Positions 8,809 through 16,953 of a stretch of DNA of 64,000 nt are shown one piece after another (position 1 is the first letter of the stretch; every line of letters starts with the position of its first letter). The stretch spans positions 1 to 64,000 of the forward strand of contig NZ_CAMEFG010000016.1 in NCBI RefSeq assembly GCF_945915435.1, written 5' to 3'. The position numbers and the translations under genes were made by a program. The notes under the pieces were generated by a model. That model was not told the DNA's origin and did not search any database. It saw only the letters and a program-made list of their open reading frames with translations. Source of the stretch: an uncultured Paracoccus sp. (lineage in GTDB: Bacteria; Pseudomonadota; Alphaproteobacteria; Rhodobacterales; Rhodobacteraceae).

Positions 8809-9591
8809 TCATGCCGACAGGCCCCGGCGGCGCAGGATGGCCTCTTCGACCTGCCGCAGAACCACGTCGATGATAAGTCCGATGATGCCGATGCCGATCA
8901 TCCCGGCCATGACGGTAGTGGTGGAAACGTTCCCCTGCCCCTGCACCATCATGTAGCCGATCCCGGTCGAGGCCACGATCAACTCGGCCCCGACCAGCGA
9001 CTGCCAGCCAAGCCCCGCCGAAATCCGCAGCCCGGCGATGATCGAGGGCACCGCCGAGGGCAGCAGCACCTCGGTGATCATGCGCCGGTCGGGGGTGCCC
9101 AGCATCCTTGCGGCCTCGATAAGGCGGGGGTCGGCGAATTTCGCACCACGATAGGCGTTGATCAGGCAGGGCGGAAACGCGCCCGCGAAGATGATCATGA
9201 TCGGCCCGCCGATGCCGGTGCCGAACCACAGCGCGGCAAAGGGCACCCAGGCGATCGGCGCGATGAAGCGCACCGCGTCAAAGAGCGGCGTCACGATATC
9301 GTCCAGCAGCCGGAACCAGCCCATCAGCAGGCCCAGCGGCACGCCCACCGCCACCGCCAGCCCGAAGCCGCCCGCGAAACGCAACATGCTGGCCCCAAGG
9401 TGGTCAAGCAGCGTGCCGCCTGCGAAGCGGTGGTCCAGCAGATAGATGAAACGCTCGATCACCGCCAGCGGCGAGGGCAGGAACAGGCTGGGGATCAGCC
9501 CCGAGACGCTGAGCAGCGTCCAGACCCCCAGAAAGGCGGAAAATCCGATCAGGCCCAGCAGCAGGTTGTTGGTGGTGTTGAAAATCCGCAT
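8809..9591 (-). CDS. NitT/TauT-type ABC transporter permease (second)
   Basis: Inner-membrane permease of about 260 aa with about six hydrophobic segments and the EAA loop (LIEAARMLGTPDRRMITEVLLPSAVPSIIAGLRI) that docks the ATPase. The start is MRIFNTTNN at 9591, four bases below the stop of the first permease; the track's longer N-terminus lies inside that gene. The two permeases are clearly related, so the importer is probably a heterodimer rather than the homodimer usual for SsuC/TauC. Confidence 0.85.
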   Translation of the reverse strand: MRIFNTTNNLLLGLIGFSAFLGVWTLLSVSGLIPSLFLPSPLAVIERFIYLLDHRFAGGTLLDHLGASMLRFAGGFGLAVAVGVPLGLLMGWFRLLDDIVTPLFDAVRFIAPIAWVPFAALWFGTGIGGPIMIIFAGAFPPCLINAYRGAKFADPRLIEAARMLGTPDRRMITEVLLPSAVPSIIAGLRISAGLGWQSLVGAELIVASTGIGYMMVQGQGNVSTTTVMAGMIGIGIIGLIIDVVLRQVEEAILRRRGLSA

Positions 9592-9595
9592 TACC

Positions 9596-10375
9596 TCAGT
9601 CCCTCGCCTGCGTCGCGGTGTTCCACGACAGCGCGCGGCGCTCGGCCACGCCAAGGGCGGCGGTCATCAGCCAGCCGCAAAGCGTGACGGCGATCATGCC
9701 GACAAGGATCATGCCGGGATACAGGTCCTGCTGCGCCGCGTTCAGCACCCGCCCCAAGCCTGTCATCGCACCGACCAGTTCCGCCGCGACCAGCGTGGTC
9801 CAGGATGCCTGCAAGGACAGGCGCAAGCCGGTGAAGATCATCGGGCTTGCGCCGGGCAGCAGCACCTCGCGCACGAAGGTCAGGAAGGGCGTGCCCAGCA
9901 TCTTCGCGGCCTCGATCAGCGTCCGGTCGAGGTTGCGCACCCCGGTATAGGCGTTGATGACCGAAGGGACGAAGGCCGCGAACCAGATCACCAGTATTTT
10001 CGCCGCATCCCCCAGCCCCAGCCACAGGATCGCCAGCGGAATCCAGGCCAGAGGCGGGATCGGGCGGATGATCAGAAAGACCGGATTGATCAGCGCCTCG
10101 GCCCTGCGGCTCCACCCCATCCACAGACCCAAGGGAACGCCGGTGCAGACCGCGACCACAAAGCCCAGGCTGACCAGCATGACCGAGCGCAGGACGTGAT
10201 CCAGCAGCACGCCGTTCGCATAGCCGGTGCCGGTGATCTGGCGGAACGCATCCCATGTATCGCCGGGCGACGGAAACCGCCCCGGAGAGATCATCTGCGT
10301 GACCGAGGTGGTCAGATACCAAAGGGCAAGGGCCGTGACGATCGTCGCGCCACCAACCATTGTCTTGCGTGACAT
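9596..10375 (-). CDS. NitT/TauT-type ABC transporter permease (first)
   Basis: Inner-membrane permease of about 259 aa. It carries the EAA motif LIEAAKMLGTPFLTFVREVLLPGASPMIFTGLRL and several membrane segments (first at VGGATIVTALALWYLT). I set the start at MSRKTMVGG (10375), preceded by GGGAGGAGAAG, rather than the track start at 10456, which would run through the operator. First gene of the four-gene importer operon. An 18-bp near-palindrome lies 18-35 bases upstream, so the operon is probably repressed by the LacI protein encoded just beyond it. Confidence 0.85.
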   Translation of the reverse strand: MSRKTMVGGATIVTALALWYLTTSVTQMISPGRFPSPGDTWDAFRQITGTGYANGVLLDHVLRSVMLVSLGFVVAVCTGVPLGLWMGWSRRAEALINPVFLIIRPIPPLAWIPLAILWLGLGDAAKILVIWFAAFVPSVINAYTGVRNLDRTLIEAAKMLGTPFLTFVREVLLPGASPMIFTGLRLSLQASWTTLVAAELVGAMTGLGRVLNAAQQDLYPGMILVGMIAVTLCGWLMTAALGVAERRALSWNTATQARD

Positions 10376-10394
10376 TCTTCTCCTCCCATCTCTA

Positions 10395-10408
10395 TGTAAG
10401 CGATTACA
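10395..10408. promoter_or_regulatory. LacI-family operator upstream of the ABC importer operon
   Basis: TGTAAGCGATTACA, extended to TATGTAA-GCGA-TTACATA, lies directly before the permease ribosome site. It matches the TGTAANCGNTTACA pattern also seen at 2887 and 11686. A TTGACT hexamer about 20 bases upstream (minus strand) may be the -35 box. Confidence 0.65.
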
Positions 10409-10561
10409 TAGGTAAAGGAGCCAGTCAATCTTTTTTCTTTCGGCAAGGGAAGACACACGGAAAATTCAGCGCCGCGTATCGTTATTTCATATTTATTCCA
10501 GCCAGTTGCAATCGAAAGGCGGTTCCGGCACCGGCGCGCACCCCGCCCCCATCGGCAAGAA

Positions 10562-11587
10562 TCACGCAGGCGCGGAAAGGTCCTTTCGCCGGGGCGGCGC
10601 ATGGGTGCCGCGCGCCATGAGGCGGGTCGGCAAAAGCACGCTTTCGCCCTCTTTTCCGTCGATGAGCTGCTGCAAGAGCCGTGCGGCTTCGCTGCCCATC
10701 CGACGGTGCGGAACCCGCACGGTCGTCAGTTCGGGATGGGTGATCGAGGCGATGTCGATATCGTCGAAGCCCGTGATCGTCACGTCCTGGGGCACACGCA
10801 AACCCATGCGATGCGCCGCGCGCAAGGCCCCCGCAGCCAGCACGTCGTTGCCGCATATGACCGCCGTGACAGGGTGATTCGCGATCAGGTCCTCGAACGC
10901 GCGCGCGCCGGTTTCCAGCCCATAGGGCACTTCGGCCACACCGCGAAAATCCAGCCCGGCCCCTGCAAGCGCGCGGCGCGCGCCCTCAAGGCGGCCCCGC
11001 GCCCGGTCGTTGCCCTCGGTCATGCCCGAGATCATGGCGATCTCGGTATGGCCCAGTTCAAGGACCATGCCGACCATCTCGGCAATGCCCGCCTCGTTGT
11101 CGAAACCCGCATAGGGCCGCGAATCACCGCTGGCCCATGCCAGAACATAGGGCACCCGCCGGTTTTTCAGCCATTCGTAGACCGCCGGGTCGCGGTCGAA
11201 ACCGACCAGCATCAGCCCGCTGGCGCCGCGCGCGACCAGCGCCTCGATCTGTTCCCTTTCGCGCTGCGGATCATAGCTCGAGGACGCGATCAGAAGCGCG
11301 AACTTACCGGGCGGAAAGGCTTGCTCGAACGCCTCGATCCCGTGGGCGAAAACCGCGTTTTCCAGCGTCGGCACGACCGCGCCGATGATCCCGGTCCTGC
11401 GCGAGGCCAGCGCCCGCGCCCCGAAATTCGGCGTGTAGTTCAAGGTGCGGATCGCCGCCATGACCTTTTCGCGGGTCGCCGGAATCACCCGCTCGGGCGC
11501 GTTCAGGCAGCGCGAGACGGTCGCCGTGGACACCCCCGCAAGCGCGGCCACGTCATCCACGGTGGCATGGGTCGTTTTTTCGCTCAA
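10562..11587 (-). CDS. LacI-family transcriptional regulator of the hps/ABC region
   Basis: Repressor of 341 aa: LacI helix-turn-helix (VDDVAALAGVSTATVSRCLN), hinge ALASRR, and effector domain ending with ITGFDDIDIASI. The start is TTG 11587 (MSEKTTHATV), with GAGG eight bases before it; the track's longer start runs into the opposite promoter. It lies between the importer operon (minus strand) and hpsN (plus strand). A matching operator stands in front of each (10395 and 11686), so it very probably controls both. The natural inducer would be a sulfonate or its oxidation product (inference). Confidence 0.9.
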   Translation of the reverse strand: MSEKTTHATVDDVAALAGVSTATVSRCLNAPERVIPATREKVMAAIRTLNYTPNFGARALASRRTGIIGAVVPTLENAVFAHGIEAFEQAFPPGKFALLIASSSYDPQREREQIEALVARGASGLMLVGFDRDPAVYEWLKNRRVPYVLAWASGDSRPYAGFDNEAGIAEMVGMVLELGHTEIAMISGMTEGNDRARGRLEGARRALAGAGLDFRGVAEVPYGLETGARAFEDLIANHPVTAVICGNDVLAAGALRAAHRMGLRVPQDVTITGFDDIDIASITHPELTTVRVPHRRMGSEAARLLQQLIDGKEGESVLLPTRLMARGTHAPPRRKDLSAPA

Positions 11588-11685
11588 ACCAACATCCTCG
11601 CTGAACCTTCCGGCTTGCCGTTCAATTTCGCAGCAAGCGCATGGTTTGGCCAGAACCGATCCCAAAGGGGCTTGCGCCGGATTTA

Positions 11686-11699
11686 TGAAAGCGCTTACA
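11686..11699. promoter_or_regulatory. LacI-family operator upstream of hpsN
   Basis: TGAAAGCGCTTACA is a near-perfect palindrome of the TGTAANCGNTTACA type, 85-98 bases before the hpsN ATG. A TTGCGC...TTACAT pair with 17-base spacing overlaps it and could be the promoter. Confidence 0.6.
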
Positions 11700-11783
11700 T
11701 ACGGTCGAAAGGCAGAAACCGCACCGCGGCAGGCTGATCCGCGCGGACGCAAGCCAGAGGCCAACCACAGAGGACCGAAGAAC

Positions 11784-13091
11784 ATGGCTGTGCATTACCT
11801 GAAAAAAGCGCCCAAGACCGCGACCAGCGACGCCGGCGAGACGCGGGGGATCGTCCAGAAGATCCTTGACGACATCGAAAAGGGCGGCGAGGAGGCCGCC
11901 CGCAAATATGCGCTGGATCTGGACAAATACGACGGCAACATCGTCCTGAGCCGCGACGAGATCGACGCCGCCAAGGCCCGGGTTCCGCAAAGGCTGCAAG
12001 ACGACATCCGCTTCGCCCATGACAACGTGCGCCGCTTTGCCCAGGCGCAAAAGGATTCGCTGCGCGATTTCTCGGTCGAACTGATGCCGGGGCTGACGAC
12101 CGGCCAGCGTTCGATCCCCTGTCGCTCGGTCGGGTGCTATGTGCCGGGCGGGCGCTACAGCCATGTCGCATCGGCGATCATGACGGTGACGACCGCCAAG
12201 GTCGCGGGTTGCCGGGACATCACCGCCTGTTCGCCCTCGCGCCCCGGCGCAGGGCTGAACCCCGCCATCGTCTATACGGCGGATCTGTGCGGCGCCGACC
12301 GGATCCTGGCGCTTGGCGGCGTGCAGGGGGTCGCGGCTATGGCCTTCGGGCTGTTCGGCAGTCCGCCCGCCGATATCCTGGTCGGCCCCGGCAACCAGTT
12401 CGTGGCCGAGGCCAAGCGGATCCTGTTCGGACGGGTCGGCATCGACATGTTCGCCGGTCCGACCGACAGCCTGATCCTTGCCGATGCCAGCGCCGACCCG
12501 ATGGTGGTCGCCGCCGATCTGGTCGGTCAGGCGGAACACGGTTATAATTCGCCGGTCTGGCTGGTCACCGACCACCAGCCGCTTGCCCGCGCCGTGATGG
12601 ACCTGGTTCCCCAACTGATCGCCGCGCTGCCCGAACTCAACCGCAAGAACGCCGAAGCCGCATGGCGCGACTATGCCGAGGTGATCCTTTGCGCCGACCG
12701 CGAGGAAATGGCCGCGGCGTCGGACGATTACGCGCCCGAACACCTGACGGTGCAGGCCGCGGACCTGGACTGGTGGCTGGACCGGCTGCAATGCTACGGC
12801 TCGCTGTTTCTGGGCGAGGAAACGACCGTCGCATTCGGCGACAAGGCGTCGGGTCCGAACCACGTCCTGCCGACCTCGGGGGCGGCGCGCTATACCGGGG
12901 GACTGTCGGTCCATAAATACATGAAAGTGGTCACTTGGCAGCGCGCCACCCGCGACGGCGCCCGCCCGATTGCCGAAGCAACCGCGCGCATCTCCCGTCT
13001 TGAAGGGATGGAGGGTCACGCCCGGACCGCCGATATCCGGCTGAAAAAATATTTCCCCGATACGCAATTCGATCTGGGCGCGGGTGGCTGA
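11784..13091 (+). CDS. hpsN: Sulfopropanediol (2,3-dihydroxypropane-1-sulfonate) 3-dehydrogenase
   Basis: NAD-dependent dehydrogenase that oxidises (R)-DHPS in two steps through sulfolactaldehyde to (R)-sulfolactate, 435 aa, cytoplasmic. The fold is that of histidinol dehydrogenase: CYVPGGRYSHVASAIMT, ILALGGVQGVAAMAFGLF, VGPGNQFVAEAKR, GIDMFAGPTDSL, QAEHG and the late zinc/catalytic stretch GLSVHKYMK. A biosynthetic HisD is unlikely: the gene lies in a sulfonate cluster, and residues of the histidinol pocket differ in the way recalled for HpsN (CRSVGCYVPGG). The start at MAVHYLKK (11784) follows AGAGGA; the track start lies within the LacI gene. Its product feeds SuyAB at 5276-6748. Confidence 0.88.
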   Translation: MAVHYLKKAPKTATSDAGETRGIVQKILDDIEKGGEEAARKYALDLDKYDGNIVLSRDEIDAAKARVPQRLQDDIRFAHDNVRRFAQAQKDSLRDFSVELMPGLTTGQRSIPCRSVGCYVPGGRYSHVASAIMTVTTAKVAGCRDITACSPSRPGAGLNPAIVYTADLCGADRILALGGVQGVAAMAFGLFGSPPADILVGPGNQFVAEAKRILFGRVGIDMFAGPTDSLILADASADPMVVAADLVGQAEHGYNSPVWLVTDHQPLARAVMDLVPQLIAALPELNRKNAEAAWRDYAEVILCADREEMAAASDDYAPEHLTVQAADLDWWLDRLQCYGSLFLGEETTVAFGDKASGPNHVLPTSGAARYTGGLSVHKYMKVVTWQRATRDGARPIAEATARISRLEGMEGHARTADIRLKKYFPDTQFDLGAGG

Positions 13092-13092
13092 C

Positions 13093-13848
13093 ATGGAACG
13101 GGACCTGTTTTCCGTCACCGGCCGCGTGGCCTGCGTGACCGGCGCCAGCAGCGGCCTGGGGCGCCAGGCCGCGCTGACGCTGGCGCGGCGCGGCGCGAAG
13201 GTCATAGCCATCGCCCGGCGCAAGGACGAACTGGCCGCGCTGGCCGATCAGGGCGAGGGGCGCATCCACCCCCTTGCCGCCGATCTGGCCGACCGCGACG
13301 CCATTGCCGGGATCGCGGCGCAGGCTGCCCGACCCTTCGGCGCGCCCGAGATCCTGATCAACGCGGCGGGCGTGAACACCCGCGAACATGCCGACAAGGT
13401 GACGCCGCGGGGCTGGGACCTGACGCTGATGCTGAACCTCTCGACCCCCTTCTTTCTGGCGCAGGCGCTGGTGCCGGGGATGCGCGAAAAGGGCCGGGGG
13501 CGGATCGTCAATTTCGCTTCGCTGCAATCCAGCCGCGCCTTTGCGGCGGGGATCGCCTATGGCGCCTCGAAAGGCGGGATCGCGCAACTGACCCGCGCGA
13601 TGGCAGAAGCATGGTCGCGCGACGGCATCACCGCCAACGCGCTTGGCCCCGGCTTCTTCCGCACGGAACTGACCGCCGCCATTTTCGCGGACGACGCCCT
13701 TGCCGGACGCAATGCCGCGCAGACCTGCGTCGGCCGCAATGGCGAACCCGAGGACATGGATGGGCCGCTGCTGTTTCTCTGCTCGGACGCCTCGGCCTAT
13801 GTGACGGGGCAGATACTCATGGTCGATGGGGGGTTCACCGCGAAATGA
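13093..13848 (+). CDS. Short-chain dehydrogenase, HpsO/HpsP-like DHPS 2-dehydrogenase
   Basis: Classical SDR of about 251 aa. It has the NAD(P) motif TGASSGLGRQ (about residues 14-23), NAAG, a catalytic Ser in FASLQSSRAF, the YGASK Tyr-Lys pair, and the C-terminal MVDGGF typical of the family. It starts at ATG 13093, one base after the hpsN stop (GTG 13084 is possible). In hpsNOP clusters of other bacteria two extra dehydrogenases are thought to interconvert DHPS enantiomers at C2, so that HpsN, which is stereospecific, can use both. This gene and the next fill those places. Which one is named O or P I cannot settle, so no symbol is given. Confidence 0.75.
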   Translation: MERDLFSVTGRVACVTGASSGLGRQAALTLARRGAKVIAIARRKDELAALADQGEGRIHPLAADLADRDAIAGIAAQAARPFGAPEILINAAGVNTREHADKVTPRGWDLTLMLNLSTPFFLAQALVPGMREKGRGRIVNFASLQSSRAFAAGIAYGASKGGIAQLTRAMAEAWSRDGITANALGPGFFRTELTAAIFADDALAGRNAAQTCVGRNGEPEDMDGPLLFLCSDASAYVTGQILMVDGGFTAK

Positions 13849-14822
13849 AGGCGCTTGTCTATACCGATACCGAAACGCTTGAAATGCGCGACATGCCCGA
13901 CCCGGTCCCCGGCAAGGGCGAGGCGCTGGTGCGGGTCGAGGCCGTGGGCATCTGCGGCTCGGACATGCACGCATGGCTGGGCCATGACGAGCGGCGGCCC
14001 GCGCCGCTGATCCTTGGCCACGAAGTCGCGGGCACCGTCGCCAGCGGTCCCCGCACGGGCCAGCGCGTCACGTTGAACCCGCTGGCGACCTGCGGCGCCT
14101 GCCCGGCCTGCCGCGCGGGGCGCGACAATCTCTGCCCCGACCGGCAGATCATCTCGATGCCCCCGCGAGAGGGCGGTTTCGCAGAACTGGTCCGCATACC
14201 CGAGCGCAACCTGGTGGCCCTGCCCGACCATGTGCCCGCCACCGCCGCCTGCATGGTCGAGCCGCTCGCCTGCGGATGGCACGCCCTGAGGCTGGCCCAT
14301 CGCGTGCTGGATGGCACGCCCGCCCGCGTCCTGATCCTGGGCGGCGGCGCGATCGGTTTCGGCGCGGCGCTGGCCGCGCGGGCGATGGGCAGCGCCGATA
14401 TCGCCATCGTCGAGCCGAACCCCGCCCGCCGCCGGCGCCTGTCCGAAATCGACCGCTTCACGATGCTGGAACGCGCGCCCACGGGTGCCGCGCCCGATCT
14501 GGTCGTCGATGCCGCAGGTTTCGCGGCGACACGCCAGACGGCTTCGGATCTGGTCGCGCCGGGCGGGGTCATCCTGCACATCGGCCTGGGCCAGCCGACC
14601 GAGGGGCTGAACATCCGCCGCATGACCCTGCAAGAGATCACCTTCATCGGCACCTATACCTATACCGCGCAGGATTTCCGCGATTGCGCACAAGCCCTGT
14701 TCGACGGGCGCCTTGGGCCATGCGATTGGGCCGAGACGCGCCCGCTGAACGAAGGGGCCGCCGCCTTTCGCGACATTCACGGCAATGCCGTCGCCGCGCC
14801 GAAGCTGGTGCTCGTGCCCTGA
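13845..14822 (+). CDS. Zinc-dependent alcohol dehydrogenase, HpsO/HpsP-like
   Basis: Medium-chain dehydrogenase of 325 aa, related to sorbitol and threonine dehydrogenases. The catalytic zinc site includes GICGSDMHAW and GHEVAG. The structural zinc loop shows CGACPACRAGRDNLC with four cysteines, and the nucleotide fold has LILGGGAIGFGAA. It overlaps the SDR gene by ATGA, so the two are translationally coupled and probably act on the same substrate. Likely role: the second C2 dehydrogenase of the DHPS enantiomer-interconversion pair. Confidence 0.75.
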   Translation: MKALVYTDTETLEMRDMPDPVPGKGEALVRVEAVGICGSDMHAWLGHDERRPAPLILGHEVAGTVASGPRTGQRVTLNPLATCGACPACRAGRDNLCPDRQIISMPPREGGFAELVRIPERNLVALPDHVPATAACMVEPLACGWHALRLAHRVLDGTPARVLILGGGAIGFGAALAARAMGSADIAIVEPNPARRRRLSEIDRFTMLERAPTGAAPDLVVDAAGFAATRQTASDLVAPGGVILHIGLGQPTEGLNIRRMTLQEITFIGTYTYTAQDFRDCAQALFDGRLGPCDWAETRPLNEGAAAFRDIHGNAVAAPKLVLVP

Positions 14823-14859
14823 CCCGCCGGGCGATCAGCAGCCGCAAAGGCCGCCATCC

Positions 14860-15759
14860 CTAGTCGTCGAAGGTCCTTGCCGGCAGCGCCGATCTGAGCC
14901 GCAGCGTTTCCAGAACGGCGGACCAATCCTTCGGCCCGAACCCATCCGCCCGCGACATGGCATAGACCTGGCTGGCCGCCGCCCCGACCCCAAGGGGAAC
15001 GTCCAGCCCGGCGGCATATGCCAGCGCAAGGCCAAGATCCTTCGACGCCAGCGCCAACCCGAACTCGGGCGAGATATCCCCGCTGAAGATCTTGCGATCA
15101 TAGGCGCCGGTCAGGAAACCCTTGCCCGCCGTGGTCCCGGCCAGGACCTTGACCGTGCGCATGACGTCAAGCCCGGCGGCCTCGGCAAAGGCCAGCGTCT
15201 CGGCGGTCAGCGCGTTCAGCACCGTGGACATGTAATTGTTGACCAGCTTGGTCCGCGTTCCCGCCCCTGCCGGTCCGCAATGGATCGTTTCACGGCCCAC
15301 CGCGTCGAATACCGGCAAGGCCGCCTGGACATCCTGCGGATCGCCACCGGCAAGGATCAGCAACTGTCCGCGCTCGGCGAATTCCGAGGTTCCGCCGACG
15401 GGCGCATCCACCATGCGGATCCCCATCGCCGACAGGCGCCCGGCAATCGCGTCGGTCGCCTCGGGGGCGACCGTGCTCATGTCGATGTAAAGCGTGTCCC
15501 TTGCCATCGCATTCGCCACGCCGGGCGCAGCGAACAGCACTTCCTCGACATCCGGGCCGTTGGGCAGCATCGTCACGACGAAATCGCGGCCCTGGGCAGC
15601 CTCTGCCGCGCTGGCGGCGGCGTGTCCGCCTGCCCCGGCGATCCGGTCGACCGCCGCGGGGTCGAGATCGAAGGCCCACAGATCATGTCCGGCCTCGATC
15701 AGCTTGCGCGACATGGCGCTGCCCATGCGTCCAAGCCCGATGAACCCGATACTGGCCAT
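14860..15759 (-). CDS. 3-sulfolactaldehyde reductase-like (YihU/SlaB family) beta-hydroxyacid dehydrogenase
   Basis: NAD(P)-dependent dehydrogenase of the HIBADH family, 299 aa. Its features are IGFIGLGRMGSAMS (Rossmann), TMLPNG, DAPVGGT, GAGTRTKLVNNYMS with the catalytic Lys, TTAGKG, and C-terminal KDLGLAL, VPLGVGAAASQVY and DWSAVLE. The last segments resemble E. coli YihU, the sulfolactaldehyde reductase of sulfoquinovose glycolysis, more than 3-hydroxyisobutyrate or tartronate semialdehyde enzymes. The start is MASIGF (15759) with AAGGGGGAA before it. It is convergent with the hps genes. It could reduce sulfolactaldehyde to DHPS, or oxidise DHPS in reverse. Confidence 0.7.
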   Translation of the reverse strand: MASIGFIGLGRMGSAMSRKLIEAGHDLWAFDLDPAAVDRIAGAGGHAAASAAEAAQGRDFVVTMLPNGPDVEEVLFAAPGVANAMARDTLYIDMSTVAPEATDAIAGRLSAMGIRMVDAPVGGTSEFAERGQLLILAGGDPQDVQAALPVFDAVGRETIHCGPAGAGTRTKLVNNYMSTVLNALTAETLAFAEAAGLDVMRTVKVLAGTTAGKGFLTGAYDRKIFSGDISPEFGLALASKDLGLALAYAAGLDVPLGVGAAASQVYAMSRADGFGPKDWSAVLETLRLRSALPARTFDD

Positions 15760-15887
15760 TCGTTCCCCCTTTTGCCGAATGCAGCCTGGCAATCCTTGAT
15801 CGAAAGACTGGCTAATTCAAATAAATAATACTTGCCGAAAGTGTAAGGGAAACTGCATGATTTTCGGGTTGGGGAAACGGGGCTGCC

Positions 15888-16799
15888 ATGACGATTCGAA
15901 TGCTCAGGACATTGATCGCGGTCGCCGATCACGGCACCTTCAGCGCGGCGGCGGATGCGGTTTTCGTCACCCATGCCGCCGTCAGCCAGCAGATGCGCGC
16001 GCTGGAGGCGGAATGGCAGGTCGCGATCTTCGACCGCTCGACCCGCACGCCGGAACTGACGCCCATCGGACGCGCCTTGCTGGCCAAGGCGCGCGAGGTG
16101 GTGCGCGCCTATGACGACATCGTGCCCTCGGTCCTTGGCGACGACGGGTTGAAGGGCGATTTCAGCCTTGGCGCGGTGCCCACGACCCTGACCGGACTGG
16201 TTCCCTTCGCGACCGCGATGCTGAAAGCGCAATGTCCCGAATTGCGCGTCGGGCTGTTTCCGGGCCTTTCCATCCCCCTGATCCATCAGGTCGAGCGGAA
16301 TGCGCTGGACGGCGCGCTGATCTCCAAGCCCGACATGCTGCCGCGCGGTCTGATCTGGCACCCGGTCGCCGCCGAAAGGCTGGTCCTGATCTGTTCGCAA
16401 AAGGTTCGGGACGACGATCCGGTGCGGATACTCAAGGAACACCCCTTCATCCGGTTCTCGCGCGATGCCGTGGTCGGCTCGATCATCGAGAAATGGTTGC
16501 TGGCCAACAACATATCCGTAAGCGACAGTATGGAGCTGGCCGGGCTTGAGGCGATCTACAGCATGGCGCTGGCCGGATTGGGCGTCTCGATCGTGCCCGA
16601 TTCCTGCGTCAGGATCGCCAGCCCGCCCGCCCTGCGCCGCATTCCACTGGCCCCCGAGGGCGGTCCCGCGCGGCACCTGGGGCTGGTCCAGCGCAAGGAC
16701 AGCACGAAAAGCCGCGTCATCCGCGAGATCGCCCGCGCGATGGAGCGCGCGGTCGAAGTGGGAACCTTCTCGCCCGAAACCATCGACCGGATCGCCTGA
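15888..16799 (+). CDS. LysR-family transcriptional regulator
   Basis: Regulator of 303 aa. The N-terminal winged helix (MLRTLIAVADHGTFSAAADAVFVTHAAVSQQMRALE) is followed by a type 2 periplasmic-binding effector domain (GDFSLGAVPTTLTGLVP...). It is divergent from the YihU-like gene across 128 bases and upstream of the TauE/SafE exporter gene on the same strand, so either or both may be its targets. Small-molecule effector unknown. Confidence 0.88.
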   Translation: MTIRMLRTLIAVADHGTFSAAADAVFVTHAAVSQQMRALEAEWQVAIFDRSTRTPELTPIGRALLAKAREVVRAYDDIVPSVLGDDGLKGDFSLGAVPTTLTGLVPFATAMLKAQCPELRVGLFPGLSIPLIHQVERNALDGALISKPDMLPRGLIWHPVAAERLVLICSQKVRDDDPVRILKEHPFIRFSRDAVVGSIIEKWLLANNISVSDSMELAGLEAIYSMALAGLGVSIVPDSCVRIASPPALRRIPLAPEGGPARHLGLVQRKDSTKSRVIREIARAMERAVEVGTFSPETIDRIA

Positions 16800-16845
16800 G
16801 CGCCGCAGCAGCGGACGGGCTTGCGATTGCCGCCGAACAGGGGCA

Positions 16846-16860
16846 ATGTAAAGATTACAT
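16846..16860. promoter_or_regulatory. Inverted repeat upstream of the TauE/SafE gene
   Basis: ATGTAA-AGA-TTACAT is a perfect pair of 6-base arms in the 154-bp AT-rich space between the LysR gene and the exporter. It resembles the LacI operators here but is one base shorter in the centre. It may be a regulator site; the binding protein is unknown. Confidence 0.4.
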
Positions 16861-16953
16861 GAATATTATAATAAAAACTTCATGTTCATGTAAGAAAATC
16901 TGTCGCCCCCCGGCGCATTCACCCCCTTCGAGATATGGAAGAGGCGAAACGAC

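Noticed and set aside
11784-13091. hisD (histidinol dehydrogenase)
   Set aside because: Same fold, but the gene is coupled to two alcohol dehydrogenases in a sulfonate island and resembles HpsN in its pocket motifs; no other his gene is near.
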